A stretch of DNA of 64,000 bases from Manduca sexta (taxonomy: Eukaryota; Arthropoda; Insecta; Lepidoptera; Sphingidae): contig NC_051126.1 of the NCBI RefSeq assembly GCF_014839805.1, positions 10,982,609 through 11,046,608 on the forward strand. The letters are read 5' to 3'. Below, piece by piece: positions 10,858 to 22,260 of the stretch. Position numbers and translations under genes: made by a program. The stretch's first letter is position 1; each line of letters begins with the position of its first letter. Under the pieces are notes generated by a model. The model was given only the letters and a program-made list of their open reading frames with translations, had not been told where the DNA came from and did no database searches.

Positions 10858-10983
10858 ATGCCTTGCTCAGCGGTAACTTTATCTATAGCGACCATTACAG
10901 CAATCGTGGCTGCTGCTTTGATGGCCATAGCTTTTTCAACAGATAACTGGCTATACATTGAAGTAAAACGCAGTAACATACAG
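10858..10983 (+). CDS. First coding exon of a claudin-like (PMP22/EMP/claudin) four-TM protein, partial
   Basis: The ATG at 10858 has the context AAAAATGCC. The exon encodes 42 residues and ends at a strong donor (CAG|GTGAGG, GT at 10984) in phase 0. The peptide has a short polar head (MPCSAVT), a membrane segment of about 19 residues (about 8-26, with AAALMAIAF), then STDNWLYIEV. A tryptophan shortly after TM1 is typical of the first extracellular loop of claudin and PMP22 relatives, which act in septate or tight junctions and membrane organisation. An in-frame ATG at 10780 would add a non-conserved N-terminus across what looks like leader, so it was not chosen. No later exon was found downstream, so the remaining exons are either far away, very short, or lost in gaps. 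The exact family member is not identified. Confidence 0.6.
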
Positions 10984-12910
10984 GTGAGGTGTTTTAAAGA
11001 CTACTTATGTTTAATATTTCTAATTAAATTACGGAAAAAACATATGTTAATGTAACTTTTGTATTTTGTACTTTTCTTTATTGTGGTTTTGCTAGATAAG
11101 TTATGTAGGTTTGAATATACTAAGAAAAGTGTATGTTTTGCTATGTATCTATACTTTGCCACATTTATAATATAAATTAGATTAAATATTAAATTCGAAA
11201 TTTACGGACAGAATTTAAAATAATAAAAAAATGCTTTATTCATCACGTAGGCGAACATAGTTGCACTTATGATAAGTCAAAGTTATGCTGGTATTCTTAG
11301 GAGGTACGATGCTAGTAGGTAGGTATAAGGTACAGTTATCGGGATATTTGTTTTTTTTTAAATACCGAAGTGCGTGTGTAATATGGAAATAGGCAGTAGG
11401 TTAAATACGTATTGGTACATTTAGCAACAAGTTAATAAAATAAAAAAAATATGTTAATTTGTAATTTGTCTTTCCATCTTTGCTTTTACGTTTAGTAAAC
11501 AAATAAGCAGATATTAAAACAGAATACGCACGCCCATAAAATATTGCAAAGATATTTATAAAATAACGTATGTTTACTTTATGGCCAATTGTTTTCCCAA
11601 CATTACCAATGAACAATTCAAAACAATGAAACTTCAATTAGTTCGAAAGTAAATGATTCAATGATAAAAATGTATTACCACTGTTCTTAGTCCTTGCCTG
11701 TTGGCAGTTGGCACCGTTATTGTAGACACGTTACGCATAAATATGCACGTATTTAATGGCACGAATGTGTACGTAACTGTACTATTCCGTGAGCGACTCC
11801 TGCGCATCCGTACGTGAAGATAAAAAATTTGACCGATAAAATATATCTCCCCATTGTAAACGTGTATGGTAATAAGAAAAAGTTAAAGTGACTCAACGAA
11901 GATCTTTTAGAATTCAAGTTGTCAATTATTAAGTACTTATGTACATGACCAGCCCATAATCAAAACTTGGAGATCCTAGTTTTGCATTTGGAATTACTTA
12001 GTTTTTGTAATGTAATTATGAGAGGGCTAGAAATTCCGGATTAGTTTGTATAATTTGTTAAACTGAATACCTAACCTTAATTATCTAACCTTATTCCATG
12101 AACACTATGGTCGAATTTAATATGAACGGATATCGCCAACATAGCGCCTTTCCTGAGTCATCGGTGTCCTCAAATTGTTAATGAACGTGTTCGCTATTTC
12201 TTTAGGCAATAAGATAAAAAATGGACATACATACACTTGAAAACCTTAGATCTTTTTAGCAATACATCTTAAATGCATTATTCTACGAAAAACTGGTTTA
12301 CAACTAGCTATCAGTATTCAAAAAAGTACAGTCGCCTAAAACATTTTCAACTGTTTAGTTGGGCAATGTAAAAATATATTACGAACTAATTTCATTTATT
12401 AACTGCGTCAGTTTTTATCAAACTTTGTAGTTTGTTTTCTTTAACTACGGTGCTAAGAGTTTTTGCTCGATGTTACGCATCGACAAAACTACCAACGCCC
12501 TCTTGTCTATTATTACTTTTGTACTTGGCTTAGATACTTAGTGAGTAACAATAATGAAGAATACCTGTGTCAAATCTATCAAAATAACTAATGAGTATAA
12601 ACTGCGTCAAAATGTTGTGCAAGATAAATAATATCCATCAAGAAACCAGATTAACAAGTCACAGAACAGCATTCTTAAAATTAAATTTTACTAATTAATA
12701 CCCTCGAACTGGCTGTATTTGTTTAAATTATGAAAAAACAAATAATCAATCCCTGGGGCCGTAGACAGCATGCTTTTCTACAAATTTTAATGCCTGGTTA
12801 AAGCTAAGAGAAAACAAAAGATGTATGGGGATGACATATTCAAGCGATCAGTCTATCGCTCATGTCATTTATACATATTATATTTGTTTTTACATTATAT
12901 AGAGAGGACA
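10984..12910. other. Probable first intron of the claudin-like gene; nothing recognised
   Basis: AT-rich, no exon or named repeat. The ORF at 11401-11637 (-) is low-complexity and not supported. Confidence 0.35.
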
Positions 12911-13075
12911 TTGGGAAGATTGTCATACAAAACTTTTGCGCTTATGCGTTGTCAATCTACCGTGAAATAGCAAAACATCAATGTAAGATACTTCATATTT
13001 ATTCCATATAGTGATTTGAACGTATTTAATGCGCATATAAGCATATTCTGTGAGTATGTGATTTTTGTATTAATA
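12911..13075 (+). repeat. Member of an unnamed interspersed repeat family
   Basis: The segment with GAAGATTGTCATACAAAA and CAATCTACCGTGAAATAGCA recurs in inverse orientation at 48425-48584, with about three quarters of positions alike over about 150 bases. No termini or coding capacity identified. Confidence 0.5.
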
Positions 13076-13369
13076 TCGAAAGACGTCTTGTCATACGGGC
13101 TTTTCAAATATTACAGCGACTTACGACTGGTAATAACTTTTGGAGCACAAATTCGCCTGATGTCCGGTCTATAAGTAACTTTACTGTTTATTGCCTATGA
13201 TTTTCTATTAGCGTAAGCTATTGTAGAAAGGCGTCTTGGCTGCGGCCACTGTTATTTTATCTGACCACGCTTATATTTTACGGTCATAGACTTTTATAGT
13301 CAAAGTTATTAAGCCTTAGAGGTAGCACGATTAATCAGTTTCTAAAGAAAATGACTATTAGGCCCAATC

Positions 13370-13605
13370 AAACCATGGTGGAAGAGCCGGTAGGGGTCGA
13401 CCGCACAGAAACTTCGAATGTCAAATATCGGACATTCTTAGTAACGGTCAGGTCAAAAGTTCCCTGAACCGGTGGGACTGCATGAAAAGATTGATTAAGA
13501 TGGAGGAAGCCAGAGAAGTATGCCAGAATCGTGCAAAGTGGTAATCCATGGTCTGTACCTACCCCTATGGGAGATAGGCGTGATGCTTTGTATGTATATT
13601 GAATA
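13370..13605 (+). pseudogene. Degraded C-terminal fragment of a non-LTR retrotransposon ORF (tentative)
   Basis: A short frame at 13500-13544 reads MEEAREVCQNRAKW then stop. This resembles the EDAREVAxxRxxW tail seen at the end of many insect LINE reverse-transcriptase ORFs. Flanking sequence keeps LINE-like words but is broken by stops. Assignment is by pattern only. Confidence 0.35.
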
Positions 13606-13712
13606 TATGGACACCATTGGACGGAACACGCATGACGAAAAGTGGGTGCACCAATTGCGCCTTTGCCTACCTCTTCGCTGACAAAGGATGGTGTGTATGT
13701 GTATAATTGGGT
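13606..13712 (+). mobile_element. 3' fragment of the Bm1-like SINE
   Basis: CACCATTGGACGGAACACGC, GACGAAAAGTGGGTGC and ATTGCGCCTTTGCCTACC match the 3' half of the full copy at 16915-17177 read in reverse. Diverged and 5'-truncated. Confidence 0.55.
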
Positions 13713-15517
13713 ACCTCAAATGCTTTTTACAAAGACATCTAAGTTGCGAACATAATTATTCTAATTAGGTTTCGAATGAACTAAGGTATTGATTGAGCGG
13801 AAATATTTATCTTGTGCGTGGTAATTTTCTAGCACAGGACAATTAAGCAATATCTAGCAATGTCACAGATTTGTCAGATATGTGGCTCAGACCAAATGTA
13901 AGTTCTGGGCTAAATAGATACACATGTCCATAGTTTTTATCTAAAAATAGTAGTATGGCATGGAATTTCCAGTGCGTCATTGATTTTTCTCATTTGAGCA
14001 CGTTTTATGAACGTTAAATACGAGGACTGTAGATAATATCAAATATGCACTTTAGTTTCATCGTGTATATACATTACTGCATATACCACGTTAATCTTTA
14101 TCTATAGTAATTATTAATTCTAGACGTCACAAGTCAATACGTACAAACATTGCCACTGAAAGTATTATCTTAATCCAACTCTATCCTAAAACTTCGTATG
14201 TTAACAACCATGTTCTAAAAATCTATATAAAAGTAGATCTTTTAAACACGGTGGACGTTTAGTAAAATCAAAGCGTCGAAACACCGGATGCCCGTGAATG
14301 GAATGTTTATGTGTTCACACACGTAATAGCCTATTAGATCTGCAAACGACAAACATTGGAAAGCTTGAGAGAAATCGATCGAGAAAGTGACTAAATCTGT
14401 GAGAAGATCTGTGTACATGCATGTCGTGGTAACGTTTACGGTAACTGGTGTTATACAATTACTAACGTAAACGCGTAAGTTATGGTTTATTGTTAGGAGA
14501 CAATATTCATGTTCTTTAAACGAGAAATGACGAATCATAGTCGTTATAGCAAGGTAATAAATCAAACAAAATCAATTAGAATAAAAAAATATTTCTGTAA
14601 CATTTTAATTTTCACTTGGAAACCTACGCATAATAAAGAGTATATATAATACCGAAATGAATGTGTTTCAAATAAAATTGTCACAAATATCCAAAANAAT
14701 TTGTGTATTTTATGATATCAAATGTATAAAAGGTGAACACGGATGTATAAATATAAAATTCCTTCGCATATCTAAGTTGTTAGCATAGGTATTTGTCACA
14801 TTATTTTGTCACCAATACGCTTTTAATGTTAAAATTGTGTAAATAATTCAATTTATCACAGGCATCACATACTTGCTTTACATAATTAAACACGTTTGTT
14901 CGACCAGCGAATTTAAGATCTCAATTTTTCCGTCGGTAGATAATCGCGAAAGACTTTCTCGTATATTTAATTAAACACTTCCTTTAAATTTACACTATTC
15001 GCCTATCAATTCTAGAGGTGGAACATACTTTACATAGGTAAAAGGGGAACATGAGGAACGAGAATTAATGAAACAAGCCAATACGCATAAATTTGTAAAT
15101 GTTTTAAATTTTAGAATTAAAATTGGTTAATTTAGTTCCGCGTTTTAAATGTTTCTTGGTAAGCTCTGTATGCCATCGAGCGTGCTATTTAGCTCTACCT
15201 ATCTAATTGTTGCCTATACGCTGGCTTTCTTATAGTTAATTTCATTATTGAAGGTATTTTCCGCCCTGAATATCACCTTAATAACAAAATAATAACAGCA
15301 TTTGTAACTTCTCGAGTACTGCATATAATTTAGGATGGTTACTGCAAGTCATAGTACTATGATTTAATTGTGGTAGCATACGTAGATAAGGAGCTGCAAT
15401 TAAACAATTTATTATCATAATTTTGACAGTTGTTTCGGAAATATTATGCGCATGAGTATAAAAATTAATGAGTTGTACAAGCATAGCTTTTATTCCATAT
15501 AGTCAGGGGGCCCTAAG
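13713..15517. other. Non-coding, nothing recognised
   Basis: AT-rich. A single undetermined base lies at 14697. The 107-codon ORF at 14242-14565 (-) has no recognisable domain and is treated as chance. Confidence 0.4.
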
Positions 15518-15525
15518 GTATATAG

Positions 15526-15813
15526 CAGGGGTGGCCAACTTGGTAAGACCCAAGATCTACTTTTCACTGATGATACTCTGTGCGATCTACCAAGCTACCG
15601 ACATCTGAAAATCTTAACTGAAACAACATAGTTCAGTGCACAATTTATTATTATTTTGATTAAAAAATTATACAAGACGATGCGTGCAGCAGTTAGTGAT
15701 TAGGTATGTGGCGCGATCTGTTCTACGTATTTATATTTTTGCCTTACCACGATCGACTGGACTTGTTGTCGCGATCGACCAGTCGATCGCGATCGACCGG
15801 TTGGCCATCCCTG
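15526..15813 (+). mobile_element. hAT-type MITE with 8-bp target-site duplication
   Basis: The terminal inverted repeats are CAGGGGTGGCCAACTTGGT on the left and the inverse of CAGGGATGGCCAACCGGT on the right. A perfect 8-bp duplication GTATATAG flanks the element at 15518-15525 and 15814-15821. The 288-bp length, absence of ORF and 8-bp duplication are diagnostic of a non-autonomous hAT element. The right half is GATCGA-rich. A scaffold gap starts 15 bp beyond the duplication. Confidence 0.9.
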
Positions 15814-15836
15814 GTATATAGGATCTCTTATACTCT

Positions 15837-16336
15837 NNNNNNNNNNNNNNNNNNNNNNNNNNNNNNNNNNNNNNNNNNNNNNNNNNNNNNNNNNNNNNNN
15901 NNNNNNNNNNNNNNNNNNNNNNNNNNNNNNNNNNNNNNNNNNNNNNNNNNNNNNNNNNNNNNNNNNNNNNNNNNNNNNNNNNNNNNNNNNNNNNNNNNNN
16001 NNNNNNNNNNNNNNNNNNNNNNNNNNNNNNNNNNNNNNNNNNNNNNNNNNNNNNNNNNNNNNNNNNNNNNNNNNNNNNNNNNNNNNNNNNNNNNNNNNNN
16101 NNNNNNNNNNNNNNNNNNNNNNNNNNNNNNNNNNNNNNNNNNNNNNNNNNNNNNNNNNNNNNNNNNNNNNNNNNNNNNNNNNNNNNNNNNNNNNNNNNNN
16201 NNNNNNNNNNNNNNNNNNNNNNNNNNNNNNNNNNNNNNNNNNNNNNNNNNNNNNNNNNNNNNNNNNNNNNNNNNNNNNNNNNNNNNNNNNNNNNNNNNNN
16301 NNNNNNNNNNNNNNNNNNNNNNNNNNNNNNNNNNNN
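15837..16336. other. Assembly gap (500 N)
   Basis: Exactly 500 undetermined bases; the round size suggests an arbitrary scaffold gap. Confidence 0.99.
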
Positions 16337-16906
16337 CATGCAGTGCTAAAGCGCTTTAAACAGAGTATACGTAAAATGGCAACCAATACCGGATTGCAGT
16401 ACATTTCAGTTGAACACAGTGAGTGTTCAAAACGCCAAATCCAGTAAGTACGCAGTATATACATATCTATGTATGGGACACAATCACTTGATAGGTTACT
16501 AGAATTTCCGCATCTGAATATAGGCTATGCAAGTCAATGTAGTTACAGAATTAGACGGTAATAAAATAACGCGAAACGCATCATAAGGGAACATATTCCC
16601 CACAATAAATAAAACGTTCATTCACAATAGCAGACAAAGAGAATTATAGATTGCAGAACATAGGTATTATATAAATAAAAACATCCAGGTAAAAACAATT
16701 TTCGATTCTCTATGACAAATTATTTTAAATATTTGAATATATTTTTTAATCGGCCAGCGCTCTATGAAAGTAGCGCTCCTTCAAAGAGCATATAACCTGA
16801 GGCAAAACCAACCTCTCATAGACTTAAATCAGCAAATATACACCACTACAACATTCATACAAAAGTGACAGCATAAATTCTAAACTAATGCGATTAAAAA
16901 TCGGCA
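16337..16906. other. Non-coding, nothing recognised
   Basis: AT-rich sequence between the gap and the SINE. No ORF or repeat supported. Confidence 0.4.
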
Positions 16907-16914
16907 TCTAAATA

Positions 16915-17177
16915 CATACATACATACATACATAACATCACGCATTTATCCCCGAAGTATGCAGAGGCGCAACTAGGGCACCCACTTTTCGCCAAGTATG
17001 TTCCGTCCCATGATGTGATAGGGGGCGAGCCTATCGCCATATCGGGCACAAATTCCAGACTCCGGGCTGATACTGAGCAGAAAAACCCAAATATCACTTT
17101 GCCCGACCGGGATTCGAACCCAGGACCTCAGAGCGCTATTGTACCGGACATGCAATACAACTACGCCACCGAGGCAG
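16915..17177 (-). mobile_element. Full-length Bm1-like SINE (tRNA head), minus strand
   Basis: Read on the minus strand it starts ACTGCCTCGGTGGCGTAGTT (A box) and has GGGTTCGAATCCCGGTCGGG (B box). The body contains TTTTTCTGCTCAGTATCAGC and GGCGATAGGCTCGCCCCC, and the 3' end is GGGGATAAATGCGTGATG followed by a (TATG)n tail. An 8-bp duplication TCTAAATA flanks it (16907-16914 and 17178-17185). It is the best-preserved copy here and serves as the reference for the other fragments. ORFs on it are incidental. Confidence 0.92.
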
Positions 17178-17185
17178 TCTAAATA

Positions 17186-19513
17186 AACGGATTGTATTAA
17201 ACTGTACAACAAAAACTTTCCCCAAACAAAACAAAAGCAAATAGATAAAATCACTCCAATATCTTTATAAATATTTTCCCAACGTGAACATAACCAATAA
17301 ACAAAACAACTTACCAATAATTACAAGTAGATAATAGTATTATCAACGGTACACAATGTTATCGAACCTAACTGTCTTGGAGGTTGACTTTTTGCTTTGT
17401 TACCAACGCGGGCTAACTAGCCAGCCGATGGCTTATTAAAAAATCAGTATCGGACATAAAAAGCGATTTTAATTGCTTAATTTATGAAAGTCGGAAAAAG
17501 TGCTATTGGATGTTTACATAGATTAAGAAAAAATATTTTGTTCATCAATAAAAAGGTTTACGGTTAAAACTGTTTTAATTTTTTCTTGATACTTGCAATG
17601 TTATACAAGTTACAAAGTTTCCGTTTTACATATCCAAGGAAAAACGTGATACCACAGACTACATTAGATATTCTCTTTTACGTACAATGTAGGCATACAC
17701 GTCTGAATACCACCAAGGACTGAAATGCTCATATTTTAAACAAAACAAAATGCCAACTCAAGCTAAAGTTCCAAGGTGTATAAATCAGAATCGAAGCCGC
17801 GATGGTATCGCGCGGGGTCACAATAACACTTTGCTGCGGCAAGTGTGGCCGACGCACACTGGGCACTGATAATATTCTTATTGTAAAACACCATTTAAAG
17901 CAGATCTGTGGTAATTAATTTTATGTGTGTCTTATTTCCTATTAATATTGTAAATGGCAACGCTTGTGAAGATATTTTGAGGTATGTTTAGAAGTTAATG
18001 TATAAATCGCTATAAGGATTTAGATAGAATTAAGCATACAGACTATGCCCTAAATTACTTATAAATAAGTACCCAATTTCAGAAAAATACACAGTGGGAG
18101 TTTGATTTCAAGAAAGCAACACTTAATTTATACATAACAAATTCCCAATACATGCCGTAGGTTTAAGGTATACGAGTATATCGCAGACATATGAACAAAC
18201 ATGCAGAAAGATCGCGCTCGGTGCTCTAACTAGAACACTTGTGCGGAGATTATTATTAAAAAGATTTTCTACGTTTTTGAATGCAATAAGCGATGCAGAC
18301 TTACCGAAAAAAGTTATAATTCGTAATGTCTACGGTATTTTTTACTGCGTTGGTTATTACATATTGTTTGTTTTCATCTTTCTTGGAGATGTATTTTTTA
18401 ATCACAATATAAATAAAATATCACATATATTTAAACAAAGTTTGGCCTTAGGGCAAATAATTTTGCGGAAGTTATAAATTTCTAAGAAAAAGTTTCTATG
18501 TAGGAATTTCATCAAATAATTTGTATCCCAATAAATAATACATATGACTATAATATTAATAAGTACATATTCAAACCATTTAAAAGAGAAACTATTCAAA
18601 AGACAATAAATTCCGTATTTCCACTACCATCCTCGCAAAACAGAAAGACAGGAAGGTCAAAAGTGCATGATAATGAAATTCTTGCATAATTTTGTCCAAG
18701 TTTTCGCCAACACACATCACTGGGGTGTCCAGTGCGGGCGGGACTAACGTTTTTTACGATCGGCATCGAACGTGCCTCGGCCGATGCGTTGTCGGCTCGC
18801 ACAATACTCGCATTTTATCATAATTACTCATTATTTAATTAATTAAAGGATTACGATTTTGAATTTAATTATATGTTTATTTTTAACTGTATTGTACGTA
18901 ATTTGTAAAATACGTTCAATAGTGGCAGGAGAAGAATAATTCTTGAGATTTTTTATCCAATCCTCCATGACACTAGCACGTGGTGGCGACTGGCGTCATC
19001 ATAGTCGAACCACTAAAGAATAATATTACTACAAAAACAAAAATATCGTCCCTACTTCGCATACCCAAAGCATTCTGTAGTCATATGAATTGAATATTTT
19101 AACTTATTAAAAATCATTCTATAATCATATTGGACAGTTTAATTTATTAAACAGTAATACATTTTTTATGATTAGTAGTGAAGTTTAAAACATCTCTATC
19201 TACCGCCAACTGTATTGCTGTTTAGTTAGCGAATACCCACGTTATTAGCAGAAAAACCCACGACGCGAAGACAAACAGACGTTGTAATTAATTCAACTCG
19301 AATGCACTGGCAGGTTAATTAAGTGAGGCAAGTAATTGAATATTTAATTTATTGCTAATTACCGGCGCAGCGAGCAATGCGTACTGGAGGCGAGTTTACA
19401 TGTATCCGTTTAAATCTGCATTTTATATTTTTATGGATGTAAATTAGCATTTACAATGTTTGCCTCGGTTTATTTGTAAATCACTGTTATAATGCTATAG
19501 TAAATATAAAAAA
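17186..19513. other. Non-coding, nothing recognised
   Basis: Mostly AT-rich. Short CpG-richer patches occur at about 17790-17880 and 18715-18800 (the latter contains a GATCGGCATCG/CGGCCGATG hairpin). No exon supported. Confidence 0.35.
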
Positions 19514-19805
19514 GCGGCGATAGCCTAGTTGGTTGTGGAACGGACTGCCGAGACGAATGTCCGCAGGTTCAAATCCAAGTGCGCAAAACTCTGATTTTTC
19601 TAAAATTATTTTATTTATTTACTAAACTTTATTGTACACCACGGATAAAAATAATAAAACAAGAAAAGAGAAAAACGTACAAATGGCGGCCTTATTACAT
19701 CTTAAAATTATGTGTGAATTATCGCTTGCTTTGACGATGAAGGAAAACGTGAGGGACCTGCGCACCTGAGAACTTTTATAATTTGAATTTTGAGGGTATG
19801 TCGTC
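19514..19805 (+). mobile_element. tRNA-headed SINE, family A, diverged and 3'-truncated
   Basis: The head GCGGCGATAGCCTAGTTGG and the B box GCAGGTTCAAATCC match the better copies at 24761, 39704 and 63638. The body carries TCGCTTGCTTTGACG and GAAGGAAAACGTGAGG, but the GCCAGCGTGGTGGACTAAGG end is missing. An AT-rich stretch interrupts the middle. Confidence 0.8.
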
Positions 19806-20194
19806 TAGAGCCTAGACCCAGGACAGTTAATCGAAACGGCATATCCCGGCGGTGTATTAACTACACGTTTACGGTGCCACAGCAACGACAACTATATTTC
19901 TCACGATCTGTCACACTCGGCGCTCAATATTTTTAGTTCGTAGATTGCGCCAAACATTGTAAGTATCTTGTTATTAGCTCGATTATTTCAATTCGTGCAA
20001 AACAAGTTTGACTAAGTGTTAAATCAAATTAAAACCCACTGTTGCAGATAATGTATGGAGTCATCTTATTTCTTGAATGTTACACAAAGATTCACATGTT
20101 TACTCAACTTCTACATTATATTTTAGGTTTCAAGGCTGAAATGAGTTTGTGCTGCGTGCTGGAGATCAGCTAATAGAGAGGTTCACAGACAACA

Positions 20195-20345
20195 ATAACA
20201 TGACATGACCTGACCAGCGCTGCAAGAAGTCATTCACTCACTTCAGTGGTATATAAGCGTGCTGGCAGCTACATCAAGTTCTTGTTTGTTTTTTGGGATG
20301 CCAATAAAATATACCTCTATTAAAAATATATATCTATATAAAAAT
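20195..20345 (+). promoter_or_regulatory. Compact TATA box to poly(A)-signal module, possible solo-LTR remnant
   Basis: TATATAAG at 20250-20257 is followed only about 50 bases later by AATAAA at 20303-20308, the order expected in the U3-R of a long terminal repeat. Clear TG..CA ends and a target duplication were not found, so a chance promoter-like string remains possible. Confidence 0.25.
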
Positions 20346-20394
20346 ATACATCGGATTTCGTATTTCTTGTTTTATTTTTCTTATGCTCTGATAA

Positions 20395-20560
20395 TTAACT
20401 ATTAGGCTAATCAGGTTGTGACGTGAGTTCCTGGGTTCGATTTCCTGGCCAAACAATATTTTATCTCGGTGGTTCTAACATGAGTTGCCTGGGATCGGAA
20501 TCCTCCAAAGAGGGTTGGCGTCAGGCATGCGATCGGTCATAAAAACTAAACTGAATCTAT
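20395..20560 (+). repeat. Degraded tRNA-like SINE
   Basis: CTGGGTTCGATTTCCTGGCC resembles a B box with flanking SINE head. The following TCTAACATGAG and TGGCGTCAGGC words recall a family also seen near 26700-26840. Confidence 0.4.
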
Positions 20561-22140
20561 TCTACAATATGTGTTGACGCCATATTGAAGGAAGACAATG
20601 GTAGATGGAAATAAAGATTAAGTAATCCATGTAAAAGAATAAGTCGTTAGTCAGAAAAATATATACACAAAAGGACAGGTAGCATAAGCTCAGTGGAAAA
20701 ACTAATATTCCGCCATACTATCTAGAAGTTTTATTGGAATTTCGTCTTATCAGATATGTTAGTACCTATTAGGGTCTTATAAGTGCGACTAAAGCTAGGT
20801 GAAAAGAATGTCCAATAATTGGTTATAGCAATAACAAGTAGGTACTGCAATATTAAAATTAATTAGGCACGTGGGTACTTTATACCGTATATTTTTGCTG
20901 TCCATACTTAACCTCAAAATAACCGAGCTATAAAAATTCTGATTACTCCGAACTCCCATCAAATATCCAATTGTTTTCAATTTGTACAAGATTTAGGATA
21001 TATTCCCTATAATTTAGTTAAGGTTTTGTACAGACGCAAGCGTAGCCCAACTTTCATACAAAAATGGGCATTCTCCTTTCAACTGACACTTGACAAAACC
21101 AGACAACTTTGCACCCTAAAGTCTTGTAAGTGTTAATTATTGATCACGATTAAATCACACGGCAGTAATGACGTCATACTTGAATATCCATGCCTCGTGA
21201 GAACGATAAACTAATTGTGTATAACATCGCCGAAGCAATAAAAGACCAAGGAACGACAAGCAATCAGATTTAACGAGAAATCCAAAATAAATCGATCGGA
21301 CGAATATCACTTTGATAACATATTTAATAATGAGCCAACGTTTCAAAGAATACGAAAAGTATTTTATAAATGAGATTCTCACAAACTTGTATCACACGCT
21401 GCGAGCCGTGATTAAAATATATATTAATTTGTTTTAGTGACATCATTTACATAAACATAATGTATTACAATTTTATCGGAGACAAACAGGAATGTAACAT
21501 CCAAACATAGGGGATTAGGTGCATGATGGTGTTTTGGATAGTTTATGGTGTAAAGAAAGATTCATTTTAATTTTATTGCTTGTAAACCTTATCCGTGACG
21601 ACATAAAGCCTAGATTGGTCTCTAAAAACTGATCTACCAGCAATAGAAAGCCCTCAAAGCAATTAGTTCAAGAGATTATTCAAAATAAAATATAGACAGA
21701 AAAAAATGTGCATGTTTAGTTTTGATTACTTGCGAATGATATGCCCTCTGACATTAAGAAATAAAGTCATCTTATTTATTTGGTTATAGTTGTTTTACTT
21801 CATGTCGTTATGTTAAATTAATATTAATTGTCAAAGTCTTTTGAGTACAATTTACGATGAGTGTAATATTATGAACTAGAATTTCATTTTGCTGCACGGG
21901 TTCACATTCCCACAACAGGTCAAATGCCAAACTCTTAAAAACCCCTGCAATTAACTATAATTCATTTTGTCTTACCATTAATACTAATCGCACTTGGTAA
22001 AGTAACCAAGTACGTTCTGAAAACTACTTAATTAATAAGTCTTATTCATACGTAGAACATTATATCATTGAATAAACTACATAGAAAATTATTTTCGAAG
22101 AGTATGATACAAATAGACGATTCAGATTTGGTATTTCGAC
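20561..22140. other. Non-coding, nothing recognised
   Basis: AT-rich, stops in all frames; the short ORFs are not convincing. Confidence 0.4.
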
Positions 22141-22144
22141 AGAC

Positions 22145-22260
22145 GAGAAATGATTACTCCACGACAGTCGACACAATTATGCCGCCCTATTGGAACCGGA
22201 TATACAAAAGCTGATCACGGAACACGACACACTTATGGGGACCACTTGACGGGTTTAACA
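22145..22260 (+). repeat. Interspersed repeat with GGATATAC...GGAACACGACAC words
   Basis: ACACAATTATGCCG, GGAACCGGATATACA and CTGATCACGGAACACGACAC recur at 49195-49315 (same strand) and in inverse orientation at 39595-39670 and 52670-52830. It marks a common repeat family, probably the end of a non-LTR element. No coding capacity. Confidence 0.55.

Noticed and set aside
14242..14565. 107-codon minus-strand ORF
   Set aside because: No recognisable domain and no coding-like composition.
15700..16464. Long ORFs through the first N run (both strands)
   Set aside because: Translated from undetermined bases; the flanking residues are MITE and random sequence.
16894..17317. Overlapping minus-strand ORFs near 17 kb
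   Set aside because: They lie on the Bm1-like SINE.
19514..19590. SINE heads here and elsewhere as genuine tRNA genes
   Set aside because: A and B boxes are present but the cloverleaf is incomplete, there is no clean anticodon arm, and each is fused to a SINE body with target duplications.
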